This document shows positions 9,284 to 17,650 of a DNA stretch of 64,000 bases, piece after piece. This DNA comes from Paenibacillus sp. G2S3. GTDB lineage: Bacteria > Bacillota > Bacilli > Paenibacillales > Paenibacillaceae. A program made the position numbers and the translations under genes. The notes under the pieces are model-generated. The model was not told the origin of the DNA. It was given only the letters and a program-made list of their open reading frames with translations, and ran no database searches. Where the stretch lies: assembly GCF_030123105.1 (NCBI RefSeq), contig NZ_CP126095.1:434001-498000 (forward strand). The letters are read 5' to 3'. How positions within the stretch are numbered: the first letter of the stretch is position 1; each line of letters begins with the position of its first letter.

Positions 9284-9981
9284 AGTGTTTCCTCTTCGAT
9301 AGCCATATACCCTTGTCCCACTTTCGTTTCAATGAAACCACCTAATCCAAGCTCATCCAGCTTTTTTCGCAGCCGATTTACGTTGACGGTAAGGGTGTTG
9401 TCACTTATAAAACGTTTATCATCCCACAAGCTATTGATTAATTCCTCGCGGGTGACGATTTTATTCTTTTTTTCAATAAGAAATTTCAATATAAAAATCT
9501 CATTTTTCGTAAGCTCAATCGAGCCCATGTCATAGGTCAATAAATTCCTCTCATAATCCACGGTTGCTCCGCACCATGTTTTGAGTTCAACGTTATCCGT
9601 GTTGTAATTGTAGACGCGCCGAAGAATCGCTTGTACCTTAGCAATGAGAACATCGAAATGGAAGGGCTTTTGAATATAGTCATCGGCTCCAAGCTGCATG
9701 GACATCACCATATCCGTAGGATGATCCCGGGACGATAAGAAGATGATCGGGAGGTTGGAGTGGGAGCGAATCATTCGGCACCAATGAAATCCATCGAATT
9801 TAGGTAATTGGATGTCGATGATGACTAAATCAGGTTTGATCTCTATAAATTCCTGCGTAACATTGCTGAAATCTTGAATGCCATACACATCATAAGACCA
9901 CTGCGTAAGTCGCTCTTTGATCTCATTAAACAGTGTTGAATCGTCTTCGATTAATAATAGCTTGAACAAATGCTTCACCAC
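9280..9981 (-). CDS. Response regulator, OmpR/BceR-type
   Basis: A 233-residue regulator. The receiver domain has the acidic pair (EDD, residues 12-14), phospho-acceptor D56 (LVIIDIQLP) and the KPF lysine near residue 106; a winged-helix DNA-binding domain fills residues 135-228 (DNTLTVNVNRLRKKL recognition helix). It pairs with the coupled kinase and probably activates the adjacent BceAB-type operon. The start is a GTG with a weak ribosome site 14 bases after the stop of the TetR gene, which suggests expression by translational coupling with that gene. Confidence 0.92.
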   Translation of the reverse strand: MVKHLFKLLLIEDDSTLFNEIKERLTQWSYDVYGIQDFSNVTQEFIEIKPDLVIIDIQLPKFDGFHWCRMIRSHSNLPIIFLSSRDHPTDMVMSMQLGADDYIQKPFHFDVLIAKVQAILRRVYNYNTDNVELKTWCGATVDYERNLLTYDMGSIELTKNEIFILKFLIEKKNKIVTREELINSLWDDKRFISDNTLTVNVNRLRKKLDELGLGGFIETKVGQGYMAIEEETL

Positions 9982-9995
9982 ACTTTTAGTTAGCT

Positions 9996-10886
9996 TTACA
10001 GCATTTTGGATAATACTTCCTGATAATGCTTAAACTCTTTGGCTTCATTTAAATTAGGGCATGTCCTTAAGGATAGCAGAGCGCTTTCGATTAAGAACAG
10101 TCTCGGTTCCTTGTTGTTCATAATTTCTTCCTGGATAAAGTACAACAGCTTTAGATAATTAGTGAGGTTCGCATCACCCGGCGCAAAGGTTCTCTCTATT
10201 ACTTTCTTCAAGCTTATGGTCGCAAAGGATAAATCATTATTGAAAAAATCACTGTATTCCGCTGCCGGTAATAATTTGCCCACGTGATCAGGTGAGATGA
10301 GTTGAATACCCATTTCACTTACTTCTTCAACAATGGATTGGATAAGCGTAGTGCAATAATCAATGATTTGCTTAGAGGTGATGACCTCATTCATAGCACT
10401 GTTGATTTGCAGCATATTTTGCAGAATTCCGGTAAAAATGATGGCTCCGTCCAGTAAATAGGGTTTCTTATCGGCAGAGAAAATATGAAGGAAACGTTCA
10501 TGTACCCAGGTTAGGAGATTGAACTTCGTTTTTTTGATAAAGGTTATTAAGTCTGGGTCATTGGAGACCAAAGCATCTTCAACGAGCTGTAACAATTTAT
10601 TTTTCTTATTGATTTTCATGACCAGCTGAATCTGCTCGGCAAATATCTTAATGTCAGAGGGATCTTGACCAATGAGCAGTGAGTTTCGCCCTTCTTCAAG
10701 TCGATCGTGAATAGACGTGAAGACAGCCTTAAAGAGATCCCCTTTGGAAGGGAAATAGTTATAAAAAGACCCTTTGGAGATCCGACTATGATTCAAAATA
10801 TCCTGAATGGATGTGGCGTGGTAGCCTTTTTCAATAAATAATTCATGCGCTTTATGAACCACTTGCTCTTTTCGTTTATTTATCAT
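9996..10886 (-). CDS. TetR-family regulator with extended C-terminal domain
   Basis: A 296-residue protein, longer than the 190-220 residues usual for TetR. Residues about 1-55 form the HTH (IQDILNHSRISKGSFYNYFPSKGDLFKAVF). The remainder is helical, and about 80 extra residues at the C terminus have no motif I recognise. ATG 10886 follows AAAGGGG by eight bases; a TTG at 10922 would add 12 residues. It is the first gene of a leftward unit with the response regulator and kinase and divergent from a DHA2 pump whose upstream region contains a perfect GTTCAAATTTGAAC palindrome. It therefore may repress both directions. Ligand unknown. Confidence 0.88.
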   Translation of the reverse strand: MINKRKEQVVHKAHELFIEKGYHATSIQDILNHSRISKGSFYNYFPSKGDLFKAVFTSIHDRLEEGRNSLLIGQDPSDIKIFAEQIQLVMKINKKNKLLQLVEDALVSNDPDLITFIKKTKFNLLTWVHERFLHIFSADKKPYLLDGAIIFTGILQNMLQINSAMNEVITSKQIIDYCTTLIQSIVEEVSEMGIQLISPDHVGKLLPAAEYSDFFNNDLSFATISLKKVIERTFAPGDANLTNYLKLLYFIQEEIMNNKEPRLFLIESALLSLRTCPNLNEAKEFKHYQEVLSKML

Positions 10887-10978
10887 CTGAGGTGCCCCTT
10901 TAAGCTGAACTCTTTGTTCCAATATAGACTAGCTTATATTTCCACTTAATACAATTTCAATTTTAAATGATTTTTGTC

Positions 10979-11007
10979 TTGCCAAGCGAGAAATAAGGGA
11001 GTAATAT
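10979..11007 (+). promoter_or_regulatory. Sigma-A-type promoter of the DHA2 pump gene
   Basis: TTGCCA (10979-10984) and TAATAT (11002-11007) are 17 bases apart. Confidence 0.5.
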
Positions 11008-11031
11008 ATTCTACACCGGATTATAACACGA

Positions 11032-11045
11032 GTTCAAATTTGAAC
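11032..11045. promoter_or_regulatory. Operator palindrome before the DHA2 pump gene
   Basis: GTTCAAATTTGAAC is a perfect 14-base palindrome about 20 bases downstream of the expected transcription start. The divergent TetR-type protein is the likely ligand. Confidence 0.65.
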
Positions 11046-11078
11046 CGTTAGTATGATTATAGAATGGAGGATTCCAAA

Positions 11079-12602
11079 ATGAAAGCAAAAGAAAGTAAAG
11101 CGTCCTACGGAATATTGGCAATCCTCATGATTGGTGCTTTTGTTGCTTTACTGAGTAATACCCTACTCAATATAGCTTTACCATCGATTATGAAGGATTT
11201 TGATGTTAGTGCCTCAACGGTACAGTGGCTATCAACGGGCTATATGCTGGTGAACGGGATCATGATTCCTTCGACAGCCTTTTTGATTCAAAAGTATACT
11301 GCGAGACGGTTGTTCTTAATCGCCATTGGATTATTTGCGATAGGAACCTTTATCGGCGGATTCGCTCCAAGCTTCCCTGTGTTGTTGATCGCCAGAATGG
11401 TTCAGGCTTCAGGGGCTGCGATCATGATGCCATTATTAATGAACGTATTGTTCACTACCTTTCCGCCTGAGAAACGTGGTTCAGCTATGGGGATGTTCGG
11501 GTTGGTTATGATTTTTGCGCCAGCGATCGGACCTACATTATCTGGATGGATTATTCAGCACTATGAATGGCCTGTTCTATTCTTTATGATTGCTCCAATC
11601 GCCGTATTGGTGTTTATTCTGGCCTTCTTTAAATTACACGATCCTAAAAAAGATGTGGCTATTAAGATCGATTTCTTATCTGTAGTTCTATCAGCGATTG
11701 GGTTCGGGGGTCTTCTATATGGCTTCAGTTCCGCTGGGAATAAAGGCTGGGATGATCCAATGGTTTACTCCGCGCTTATTATCGGGGCGATTGGATTAGT
11801 GATCTTCATTATGCGCCAAATGAAGATGAAGGAGCCTATGCTTAACTTCAGAGTGTACAAATATCCAATGTTCGCTTTATCCTCAGCGATTTCGATTACA
11901 CTGAATATGGCAATGTTCTCGGCGATGATGCTAATGCCGATTTACCTGCAAAATATTAGAGGGATTTCACCACTGGATTCGGGACTCCTAATGTTGCCTG
12001 GTGCGTTAATTATGGGTGTTATGTCACCAATCACAGGTAAATTATTCGATAAATTCGGCGGTAAAGTATTAGCACTTATCGGTCTAGCAATCGTAGTGAT
12101 TAGTACGTATTTCTTCAGTGATTTGACTGAAACGACTAAATATTCGACACTCATGATTCTATATTCTGTGAGAATGTTCGGGATTTCTATGGTTATGATG
12201 CCAGTGATGACCAATGGTCTGAACTCTATCCCAGCTAAATATACGCCGCATGGTACAGCCATGAACAGTACGATTCAGCAAGTATCAGGAGCGATTGGTG
12301 GTGCACTGCTCGTAACTATTATGTCTAACAGTACTACTTCACATGTGAAGGATATGGTCGCTGATGCTGTAAGTAAATTAACGACTAAGCCTTCGGCAGA
12401 CCAATTGCTTGGTATACAAAATCAAGTCATTGCGAAAGCTACCATTGAAGGGATTAACGATGCATTCTTAGTCTCCGTAGGTGTAGCGATCATTGCATTT
12501 ATTCTAGCCTTCTTTATTAAAAGAGGTGTACAGCCTAAGGAAACGAATACAGTCGAAGAAAAAGTGGTTGTTAAACAAGTTGCCTCCACTAAATCGATCT
12601 AA
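11079..12602 (+). CDS. DHA2-family MFS multidrug efflux pump (EmrB/QacA-like)
   Basis: A 507-residue membrane protein with 14 predicted segments, the count typical of the DHA2 branch of the major facilitator superfamily. The motif-C region GLVMIFAPAIGPTLSGWI (residues about 140-157) marks a drug/proton antiporter, and the first segment begins at about residue 13. It would export amphipathic drugs or the compound sensed by the neighbouring TetR regulator. ATG 11079 is preceded by GGAGG eight bases away; the ATG at 11064 overlaps that site and is less likely. A perfect-stem terminator follows. Confidence 0.92.
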   Translation: MKAKESKASYGILAILMIGAFVALLSNTLLNIALPSIMKDFDVSASTVQWLSTGYMLVNGIMIPSTAFLIQKYTARRLFLIAIGLFAIGTFIGGFAPSFPVLLIARMVQASGAAIMMPLLMNVLFTTFPPEKRGSAMGMFGLVMIFAPAIGPTLSGWIIQHYEWPVLFFMIAPIAVLVFILAFFKLHDPKKDVAIKIDFLSVVLSAIGFGGLLYGFSSAGNKGWDDPMVYSALIIGAIGLVIFIMRQMKMKEPMLNFRVYKYPMFALSSAISITLNMAMFSAMMLMPIYLQNIRGISPLDSGLLMLPGALIMGVMSPITGKLFDKFGGKVLALIGLAIVVISTYFFSDLTETTKYSTLMILYSVRMFGISMVMMPVMTNGLNSIPAKYTPHGTAMNSTIQQVSGAIGGALLVTIMSNSTTSHVKDMVADAVSKLTTKPSADQLLGIQNQVIAKATIEGINDAFLVSVGVAIIAFILAFFIKRGVQPKETNTVEEKVVVKQVASTKSI

Positions 12603-12615
12603 TCGGCTATATGCA

Positions 12616-12647
12616 AAGACGCTCACCTTAGGGTGAGCGTCTTTTTT
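12616..12647 (+). terminator. Rho-independent terminator after the DHA2 gene
   Basis: GACGCTCACC-tta-GGGTGAGCGTC followed by six T residues. Confidence 0.95.
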
Positions 12648-12796
12648 GGATGCTACGGTGTTAAAGCAGCAGATGAAACAAAGCTGAGCCATTCCGTTAT
12701 TCACGGGTGGTTCTTATATTTTTTAGGGAATGGAAATTGAAGAAAATGCCTTGTTTTTGGGGTGGTACATATAAGAAAGAGGGAATTCAATAAAAA

Positions 12797-12811
12797 TTTA
12801 AACAGTTTAAA
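12797..12811. promoter_or_regulatory. Palindrome upstream of the SDR gene
   Basis: TTTAAAC-A-GTTTAAA, a perfect 7-1-7 inverted repeat, lies about 60 bases before the SDR start in an otherwise AT-rich gap that holds no gene. Candidate operator; no cognate regulator is adjacent. Confidence 0.3.
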
Positions 12812-12873
12812 ATAGAGATATAACGATAAATAACTAACTTCGATCTTATCATAATATAACGGAGGGCTTACCC

Positions 12874-13635
12874 ATGACAGATTTGACTGGAAAAAGAATT
12901 ATTATTACTGGTGGAGCAAGTGGGATGGGACTAAGCCTTGTGGAAGCATTACCACGTTTGGGGGCTATGGTGGTTAGCTTTGACTTAAATGCTGAAGCTG
13001 GTGAGCCTATTGCTGCTGCCGCTGGAGCAGATTTTGTAGAATGTAATGTGGCGGATGAAGCCTCTGTGAACCAAGCCGTTAAGACAGCTGTAGAGAGATT
13101 GGGCGGTTTAGATGTGTTGATTCATGCAGCAGGGATTGCTCCCGGAAGTCCGGCTGAAGACATTACGCTGGAAAGCTGGAACAAAGTGATGTCGATTAAC
13201 TCAACAGGTACATTCCTAACGAATGTTGCAGTATTCCCTTATCTCAAAGCAAACGGTGGCGGAGCGATCCTGAATTTTGCCAGTGCAGCTGGAGTTCAAG
13301 GGTATATTGGAAAAGCTCATTATGCCGCTAGTAAAGGAGCTGTTCTCGCTTGGGTACGCTCACTAGCAGGAGAATGGGGTAAACATAATATCCGCGTGAA
13401 TGCCATTGCTCCAGCGATTTGGACGCCTATGTACGATAAGACCAGAGCAAGTATGACTTCAGAACAATTGGCACAGCATGATGCGATGATGAAAAATGCG
13501 GTACCAATGGGTGGTAAATTGGGCGATGCAAAAGAGGATTTCGCGCCGATTATGGCCTTCCTGTGCAGTGATGATTCGCATTTTATGACTGGACAAGTGT
13601 TTGCCATTGATGGCGGAACCTTGATGTTGAGATAA
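12874..13635 (+). CDS. Short-chain dehydrogenase/reductase
   Basis: A 253-residue NAD(P)-dependent oxidoreductase. The cofactor glycine motif is TGGASGMG (residues about 11-18), followed by the IHAAGIA strand, and a catalytic Ser (NFASAAG) with Y-x3-K in HYAASKGA around residues 151-155. The C-terminal MTGQVFAIDGG is the usual family ending. The acidic D after the second strand (VSFDLN) favours NAD over NADP. Substrate unknown. A CGGAGGG ribosome site precedes ATG 12874. It appears to be a single-gene transcript. Confidence 0.92.
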   Translation: MTDLTGKRIIITGGASGMGLSLVEALPRLGAMVVSFDLNAEAGEPIAAAAGADFVECNVADEASVNQAVKTAVERLGGLDVLIHAAGIAPGSPAEDITLESWNKVMSINSTGTFLTNVAVFPYLKANGGGAILNFASAAGVQGYIGKAHYAASKGAVLAWVRSLAGEWGKHNIRVNAIAPAIWTPMYDKTRASMTSEQLAQHDAMMKNAVPMGGKLGDAKEDFAPIMAFLCSDDSHFMTGQVFAIDGGTLMLR

Positions 13636-13658
13636 TCAGTAGATAATGAACAACAATA

Positions 13659-13726
13659 ATACACCTCTGCAAAAGATAGTAACGAGTGAACCTTAAGCTC
13701 GTTGTTCTGATGCGAGGTGTATTTTT
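13659..13726 (+). terminator. Terminator after the SDR gene
   Basis: ATACACCTC pairs with GAGGTGTAT around a 45-base loop containing a further AACGAG/CTCGTT stem, followed by TTTTTA. Confidence 0.65.
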
Positions 13727-13804
13727 ATAGGTGTTGTAAGTGAAATGTTATAATTAAATAGGTCTTCATTTGAAGCGTCGGAAGCACAGAAAGGACAGGA
13801 TCGC

Positions 13805-14500
13805 ATGATTTCACACACTATAATTCAAGAACGTGTCCGGAATATGGAGAGTACAAGCAGTCATGAGGAGCAGTTGTATAAGATGCTTCAGGAGTACATT
13901 CATATTTTCCCAGTATTTAATGCTTATTTATATCGATATTCACCGCTAGGTTATCTGTCTGAAGGGATTTTTGGCTATACGCAAACTGGTCTGGTTCACA
14001 TCCGGGAATATCGAGATGACATTAGATCATCCCCTATTGTTTATGCCGCCATTAATGAAAGAAAGGCGAAATACACATCCGGTCTAGACTATTTAAAGCA
14101 AACTAGCAGCAAATATATTATTGGCTCTGGAGCAGGTTCCCTGATCATTGTTCCGATCTTCTTGCATTCGTTAGTTATTGGATATATATGCAGTACCGAG
14201 CTGTCTGAGGGCGCAATTATAGATAAAGAGATGCTATCAGCCTTCACGTTATATGGGAAGCTCATCGGTGGAGTGATCGATAAATTTAATCCGAATGAGG
14301 AATCCAATGTATTGAGCAAAAGAGAGTTGGAAGTGATGCAGAAGATTTCTTCAGGAGAAAACACGAAACAAATAGCAGAGTCCCTGCAGATTAGTCCAGC
14401 CACCGTCAGTCAGTATGTGAAATCAGCTGTAAATAAGCTTTGTGCCAAAAATCGCTCCCATGCGGTAGCGATACTCTTTCGTCAGGGGATTATAACTTAA
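13805..14500 (+). CDS. LuxR-type HTH regulator with GAF-like N-terminal domain
   Basis: A 231-residue regulator. Residues about 30-160 look like a GAF-type sensory fold (hydrophobic strands YIIGSGAGSLIIVPIFLHSLVIGYICS); residues 168-230 are a LuxR/FixJ HTH with LSKRELEVMQKISSGENTKQ and the ISPATVSQYVKSAVNKL recognition helix. There is no receiver domain. Its signal is unknown and no clear partner is next to it: the following gene is convergent and overlaps its last 11 bases. It may act on a distant target or on the SDR gene upstream, though a terminator separates them. Confidence 0.85.
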   Translation: MISHTIIQERVRNMESTSSHEEQLYKMLQEYIHIFPVFNAYLYRYSPLGYLSEGIFGYTQTGLVHIREYRDDIRSSPIVYAAINERKAKYTSGLDYLKQTSSKYIIGSGAGSLIIVPIFLHSLVIGYICSTELSEGAIIDKEMLSAFTLYGKLIGGVIDKFNPNEESNVLSKRELEVMQKISSGENTKQIAESLQISPATVSQYVKSAVNKLCAKNRSHAVAILFRQGIIT

Positions 14501-15536
14501 ATCTATGTGTTAATCTTGGACCATCCTGAATGACTGTGATGGAATTGTCGTTCGCGACATATAACCTGTTCGTTAGTGGATTAAGCGTGATATTTACGCC
14601 TGTTACGCAAGGGAATACCGCAATTCTTTTAAACGTGCTGGCGTTATACACGGACATTCTGTTCTTATTAAAATTACTGACAAACAAGTGATTCGTAATC
14701 GGATTGATGAATGTGCTGGAGGAGGAAGATAACACTCTAGTTGCGATCACCTTATTGTTATTTCCATTAAGCACAAAAAGCTTCCCTTTTTTAACCTGTT
14801 GAGCGCTGGACACGTAAATACGGTTCGTAAGCGGATTAAGGATGACCTCGCTTTGTAGCCGTCCAAGCTGCACATTCTTGAGGAGCTTGTTGGTGCGGCC
14901 ATTGATCACGGAAAGAAAGCGGCTTAAGTTATTTGCTACATAAATACGGTTCGTAATCGGATTTAGCGCTGGTGTGATCACTGGATTGTTACCAACTTTG
15001 ATAGTTGCGATCACAGTTTGTGTACTACCGTTGATGGCAGAAACGGAATTGTTTATCGTATTCGTTACATAAATGCGATTGGTACGTTTATTAATGACGA
15101 TAGCGGAAGGGCGGCCACCGATGAGGATAGTGGTTCTAATACAGTTCGATTTGCCATCGATGACCGTTACGATGCCAGAGGCACTTGACACATAAATCAG
15201 GTTCGTTCGAACATTAACGTTAACGCTATCAGGGTTCCTGCCTACTTGGAGGGTCTTGATTACACGGTTTGTCCGTCCGCTAATTACAGATACCGTTCCA
15301 TCGCGGAAGTTGGTGACATACACACGGTTTGTTCTTGGGTTGATGGCAAGCTTGAGCGGAAATCTACCTACCTGTATGGTTGCAATGATCCGATTGGTAA
15401 GGGTACTTAATACACCAACAGTTCCGGCTGTAGTATTTGGATTTACGAAGTATACCCGATTGGTAATGGGATTTACCTCAATATCTCCGACAGGTACGGA
15501 TGTAGGAACTGTGGTTATGATGGTGGGTAACGCCAT
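14490..15536 (-). CDS. YVTN-family beta-propeller protein
   Basis: A 348-residue protein made almost entirely of eight repeats of about 42 residues, each built round N-P-x-T-N-R-x-Y-V-x-N followed by a V-I-x-G-x-T-N-x-V-I strand and a closing V-G-R/N turn. Such repeats fold as one beta-propeller. There is no signal peptide, transmembrane segment or enzymatic motif, so secretion would need another route, and a scaffold or binding role is possible. Related YVTN proteins are often surface- or spore-associated, but nothing here proves that. GAGGGGG precedes the ATG. It is convergent with, and overlaps by 11 bases, the LuxR-type gene. Confidence 0.85.
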   Translation of the reverse strand: MALPTIITTVPTSVPVGDIEVNPITNRVYFVNPNTTAGTVGVLSTLTNRIIATIQVGRFPLKLAINPRTNRVYVTNFRDGTVSVISGRTNRVIKTLQVGRNPDSVNVNVRTNLIYVSSASGIVTVIDGKSNCIRTTILIGGRPSAIVINKRTNRIYVTNTINNSVSAINGSTQTVIATIKVGNNPVITPALNPITNRIYVANNLSRFLSVINGRTNKLLKNVQLGRLQSEVILNPLTNRIYVSSAQQVKKGKLFVLNGNNNKVIATRVLSSSSSTFINPITNHLFVSNFNKNRMSVYNASTFKRIAVFPCVTGVNITLNPLTNRLYVANDNSITVIQDGPRLTHRFKL

Positions 15537-15668
15537 GATATAACCCCCTCTTCAAATGACTAGATGCTTCATTATATTTGGGCAAGGGCAAAAGGGTACT
15601 ACATATATCGTTGCAAGATGTATCTCCAGAGTATAAAATGATATTCCCAAATCTACATTTAAATTAAA

Positions 15669-15682
15669 TGTAAGCGCTATAA
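15669..15682 (+). promoter_or_regulatory. cre-like site (CcpA) before the frameshifted gene
   Basis: TGTAAGCGCTATAA matches 13 of 14 positions of the consensus TGWAANCGNTNWCA. The neighbouring gene is not a carbon-use gene, so a chance match is possible. Confidence 0.3.
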
Positions 15683-15716
15683 GGGAGTTGAGATCGATTG
15701 GAGGCTGGAGGATAAG

Positions 15717-16597
15717 ATGAAAAAAGCAGTGTTATCAGATATTTTACTAACACCTGATAAGTTGCAGCTTCATAGCGAATTACTCGAAGAGATTGGACAA
15801 TACATTACGCGAGAGATCCTAAATCACCCGTTATTGCAAGAAGATGGTCAGAGGATAAGCATTATCCTTGATGGATCGACCGCACTTGGGGTGGTAGATG
15901 GGCAGTCGGATGTGGATGTAATCATTATTTGTAAGGATGAATCTTACAACGGTATTAATCATCGGTTCGAGGAAGCGGGCTGATCCCGGAGCACAGTAGT
16001 TTTTTTATGGATATAAGGCTTCCGAGTGGGAAGAAAGGGCATTATACTCTCCATAAAATATCTGAAATCAAAGAAGCTTTAATGAGTGGGGATATGGAAT
16101 GGCTGTGGAATGCATCAGTGTCCTATATTTACTACGATCGGCTGGATCTGAAGTCACTTTTTCATTCCTATGTTCCACTCCAACCTGAAGTACTAATGAA
16201 ATTTCGTAAAAATTCATACATACAGCTAAGAAGCTATGCCAGAAGTCTAGATAATCCTGTAGTTCGTGGCGACGCCTTTCCGATCTTGTTCTTAGCAGTT
16301 TCCCTTTATAAAGAAGCTTTACGCTGTGCAATCACTATTGAAGGTTATCCGTATCCCTATGACAAATGGCTTGTTCCCATAGCGCAACAAACGGTCGTCG
16401 GTCGAAAGATTTTGGAGTGTGCAGGCGATTTTTGGTGTTATCTTAGAGAGGATGAGTCCTTTGCTCCCATGTACCAGGAGGACAATAATTTTGTCAAAAT
16501 GGAAAAACAATTTCGAAAGATACTTTTGGAGGAATTCCGCCTGCGGGGGATCGATGAACCTTGGTTAATAGAGTGGTGGAAGTTTATGGAGGAATGA
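15717..16597 (+). pseudogene. Nucleotidyltransferase-fold gene interrupted by a one-base frameshift
   Basis: Two consecutive reading frames look like one gene. The first (15717-15983, 88 residues) contains GSTALGVVDGQSDVDVII, the G-S-x-x-x-G-x-x-D-x-x-S-D-x-D motif of the nucleotidyltransferase fold (aminoglycoside adenylyltransferase/MNT type). The second begins at ATG 16007 in the -1 frame and supplies the helical remainder, ending WLIEWWKFMEE. Reading frame two upstream of 16007 gives an open continuation (LIPEHSSFF), and adding one G to the GGG at about 15977-15979 joins them without a gap. The intact product would be about 293 residues. It may be a true lesion or a base-call error in a G run. 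Substrate unknown. Confidence 0.75.
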
Positions 16598-16663
16598 CGC
16601 TGACTATCCTTATTGATTACGGTAAGGTATACTGGAATGAACTTTTCAGTAAGAGGTGATTAA

Positions 16664-17413
16664 ATGGCTGGGACAGTCTCTATATTAGGCGTTCCTTTTT
16701 CAAAATTAACACTTAACGAGACAACGCTTCATCTAACAAAACATATTCAATCCGGAGAACCGAAGCTATTTCATTTGATTACGGCGAACCCGGAAATTAC
16801 GATAACAAGTCAATCGGACGAGCTGCTTCGAACCATACTTCATGAGGCGGATTTGATCACTCCTGATGGAGTCGGTATTGTGATGGCATCGAGAAGAAAA
16901 GGCGACCCTATAGCTGAACGAGTTACGGGGTATGAACTACTTCTTGAGCTGCTCGCGCAAGGAAATAAGCTGGGCTGGAGCTTTTATTTCTTGGGCACGG
17001 ATGAGCATACAAGCTGTAAAGCGGTCGAAAAGATTACAGAGCTATATCCGAATGTGAAAATTGCCGGAAGACATAATGGTTTTCTTACAAAAGAAGAGGA
17101 ACCGGCCATTGTGGCAGAGATTCAGCACGCACAGCCAGATTTCCTGATCGTTGCGATGGGTGCGCCGTACTCAGATAAATGGGTTTATAAGCATAAACAG
17201 GCGCTTTCTCAGGTTAAGGTTGTGTTTGGCGTGGGGGGAAGCTTGGATGTTATAGCGGGAAAAGTGACTCCAGCTCCTGTGATATGGAAAAAGCTCAACT
17301 TAGAGTGGTTGCATCGACTGATATTTGCCCCTGTTGCTAAAGGACAAAAGTCGCGTTGGCGCAGACAAGCAGTTCTTCCTAAATTCGTGTATCGAGCTAT
17401 GATTAGGAAATAA
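16664..17413 (+). CDS. tagA: WecG/TagA/CpsF-family glycosyltransferase
   Basis: A 249-residue enzyme of the GT26 family. The conserved sections are all present: the N-terminal TANPEI region, the catalytic ITPDGVGIV aspartate (about residue 67), RVTGYEL, the GVGGSLDVIAGKVTPAP loop and the C-terminal LEWLHRLI region. The family transfers N-acetylmannosamine to undecaprenyl-PP-GlcNAc in wall teichoic acid linkage synthesis, or an equivalent sugar for other surface polymers. It is likely a membrane-associated cytoplasmic enzyme. No other teichoic acid gene is in the window, so the exact polymer is inferred. A ribosome site AAGAGGTG precedes the ATG and a long terminator follows. Confidence 0.88.
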   Translation: MAGTVSILGVPFSKLTLNETTLHLTKHIQSGEPKLFHLITANPEITITSQSDELLRTILHEADLITPDGVGIVMASRRKGDPIAERVTGYELLLELLAQGNKLGWSFYFLGTDEHTSCKAVEKITELYPNVKIAGRHNGFLTKEEEPAIVAEIQHAQPDFLIVAMGAPYSDKWVYKHKQALSQVKVVFGVGGSLDVIAGKVTPAPVIWKKLNLEWLHRLIFAPVAKGQKSRWRRQAVLPKFVYRAMIRK

Positions 17414-17429
17414 GGTACAGCAGTAAATA

Positions 17430-17481
17430 TATAGTCTTTCACTATTTCTGCAATTTGTAGAAATAGTGAAAGACTATTTTT
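17430..17481 (+). terminator. Rho-independent terminator after tagA
   Basis: AGTCTTTCACTATTTCT and its exact complement form a 17-base stem around a nine-base loop, followed by ATTTTTG. Confidence 0.95.
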
Positions 17482-17650
17482 GTGTTCGTTTACAGGTAAT
17501 CTGCCCTAAGTATTTAAGTGAGAATATTGGCTGAATCAATTCCAATATATTACTGATTGCTTTTTTAAGAATGTTGTAATAAAATCTTATCAAGATAATA
17601 AATTATTATCACTAAGATCAAACGCAATACGAAAGGAGTGAAATGCTCAC

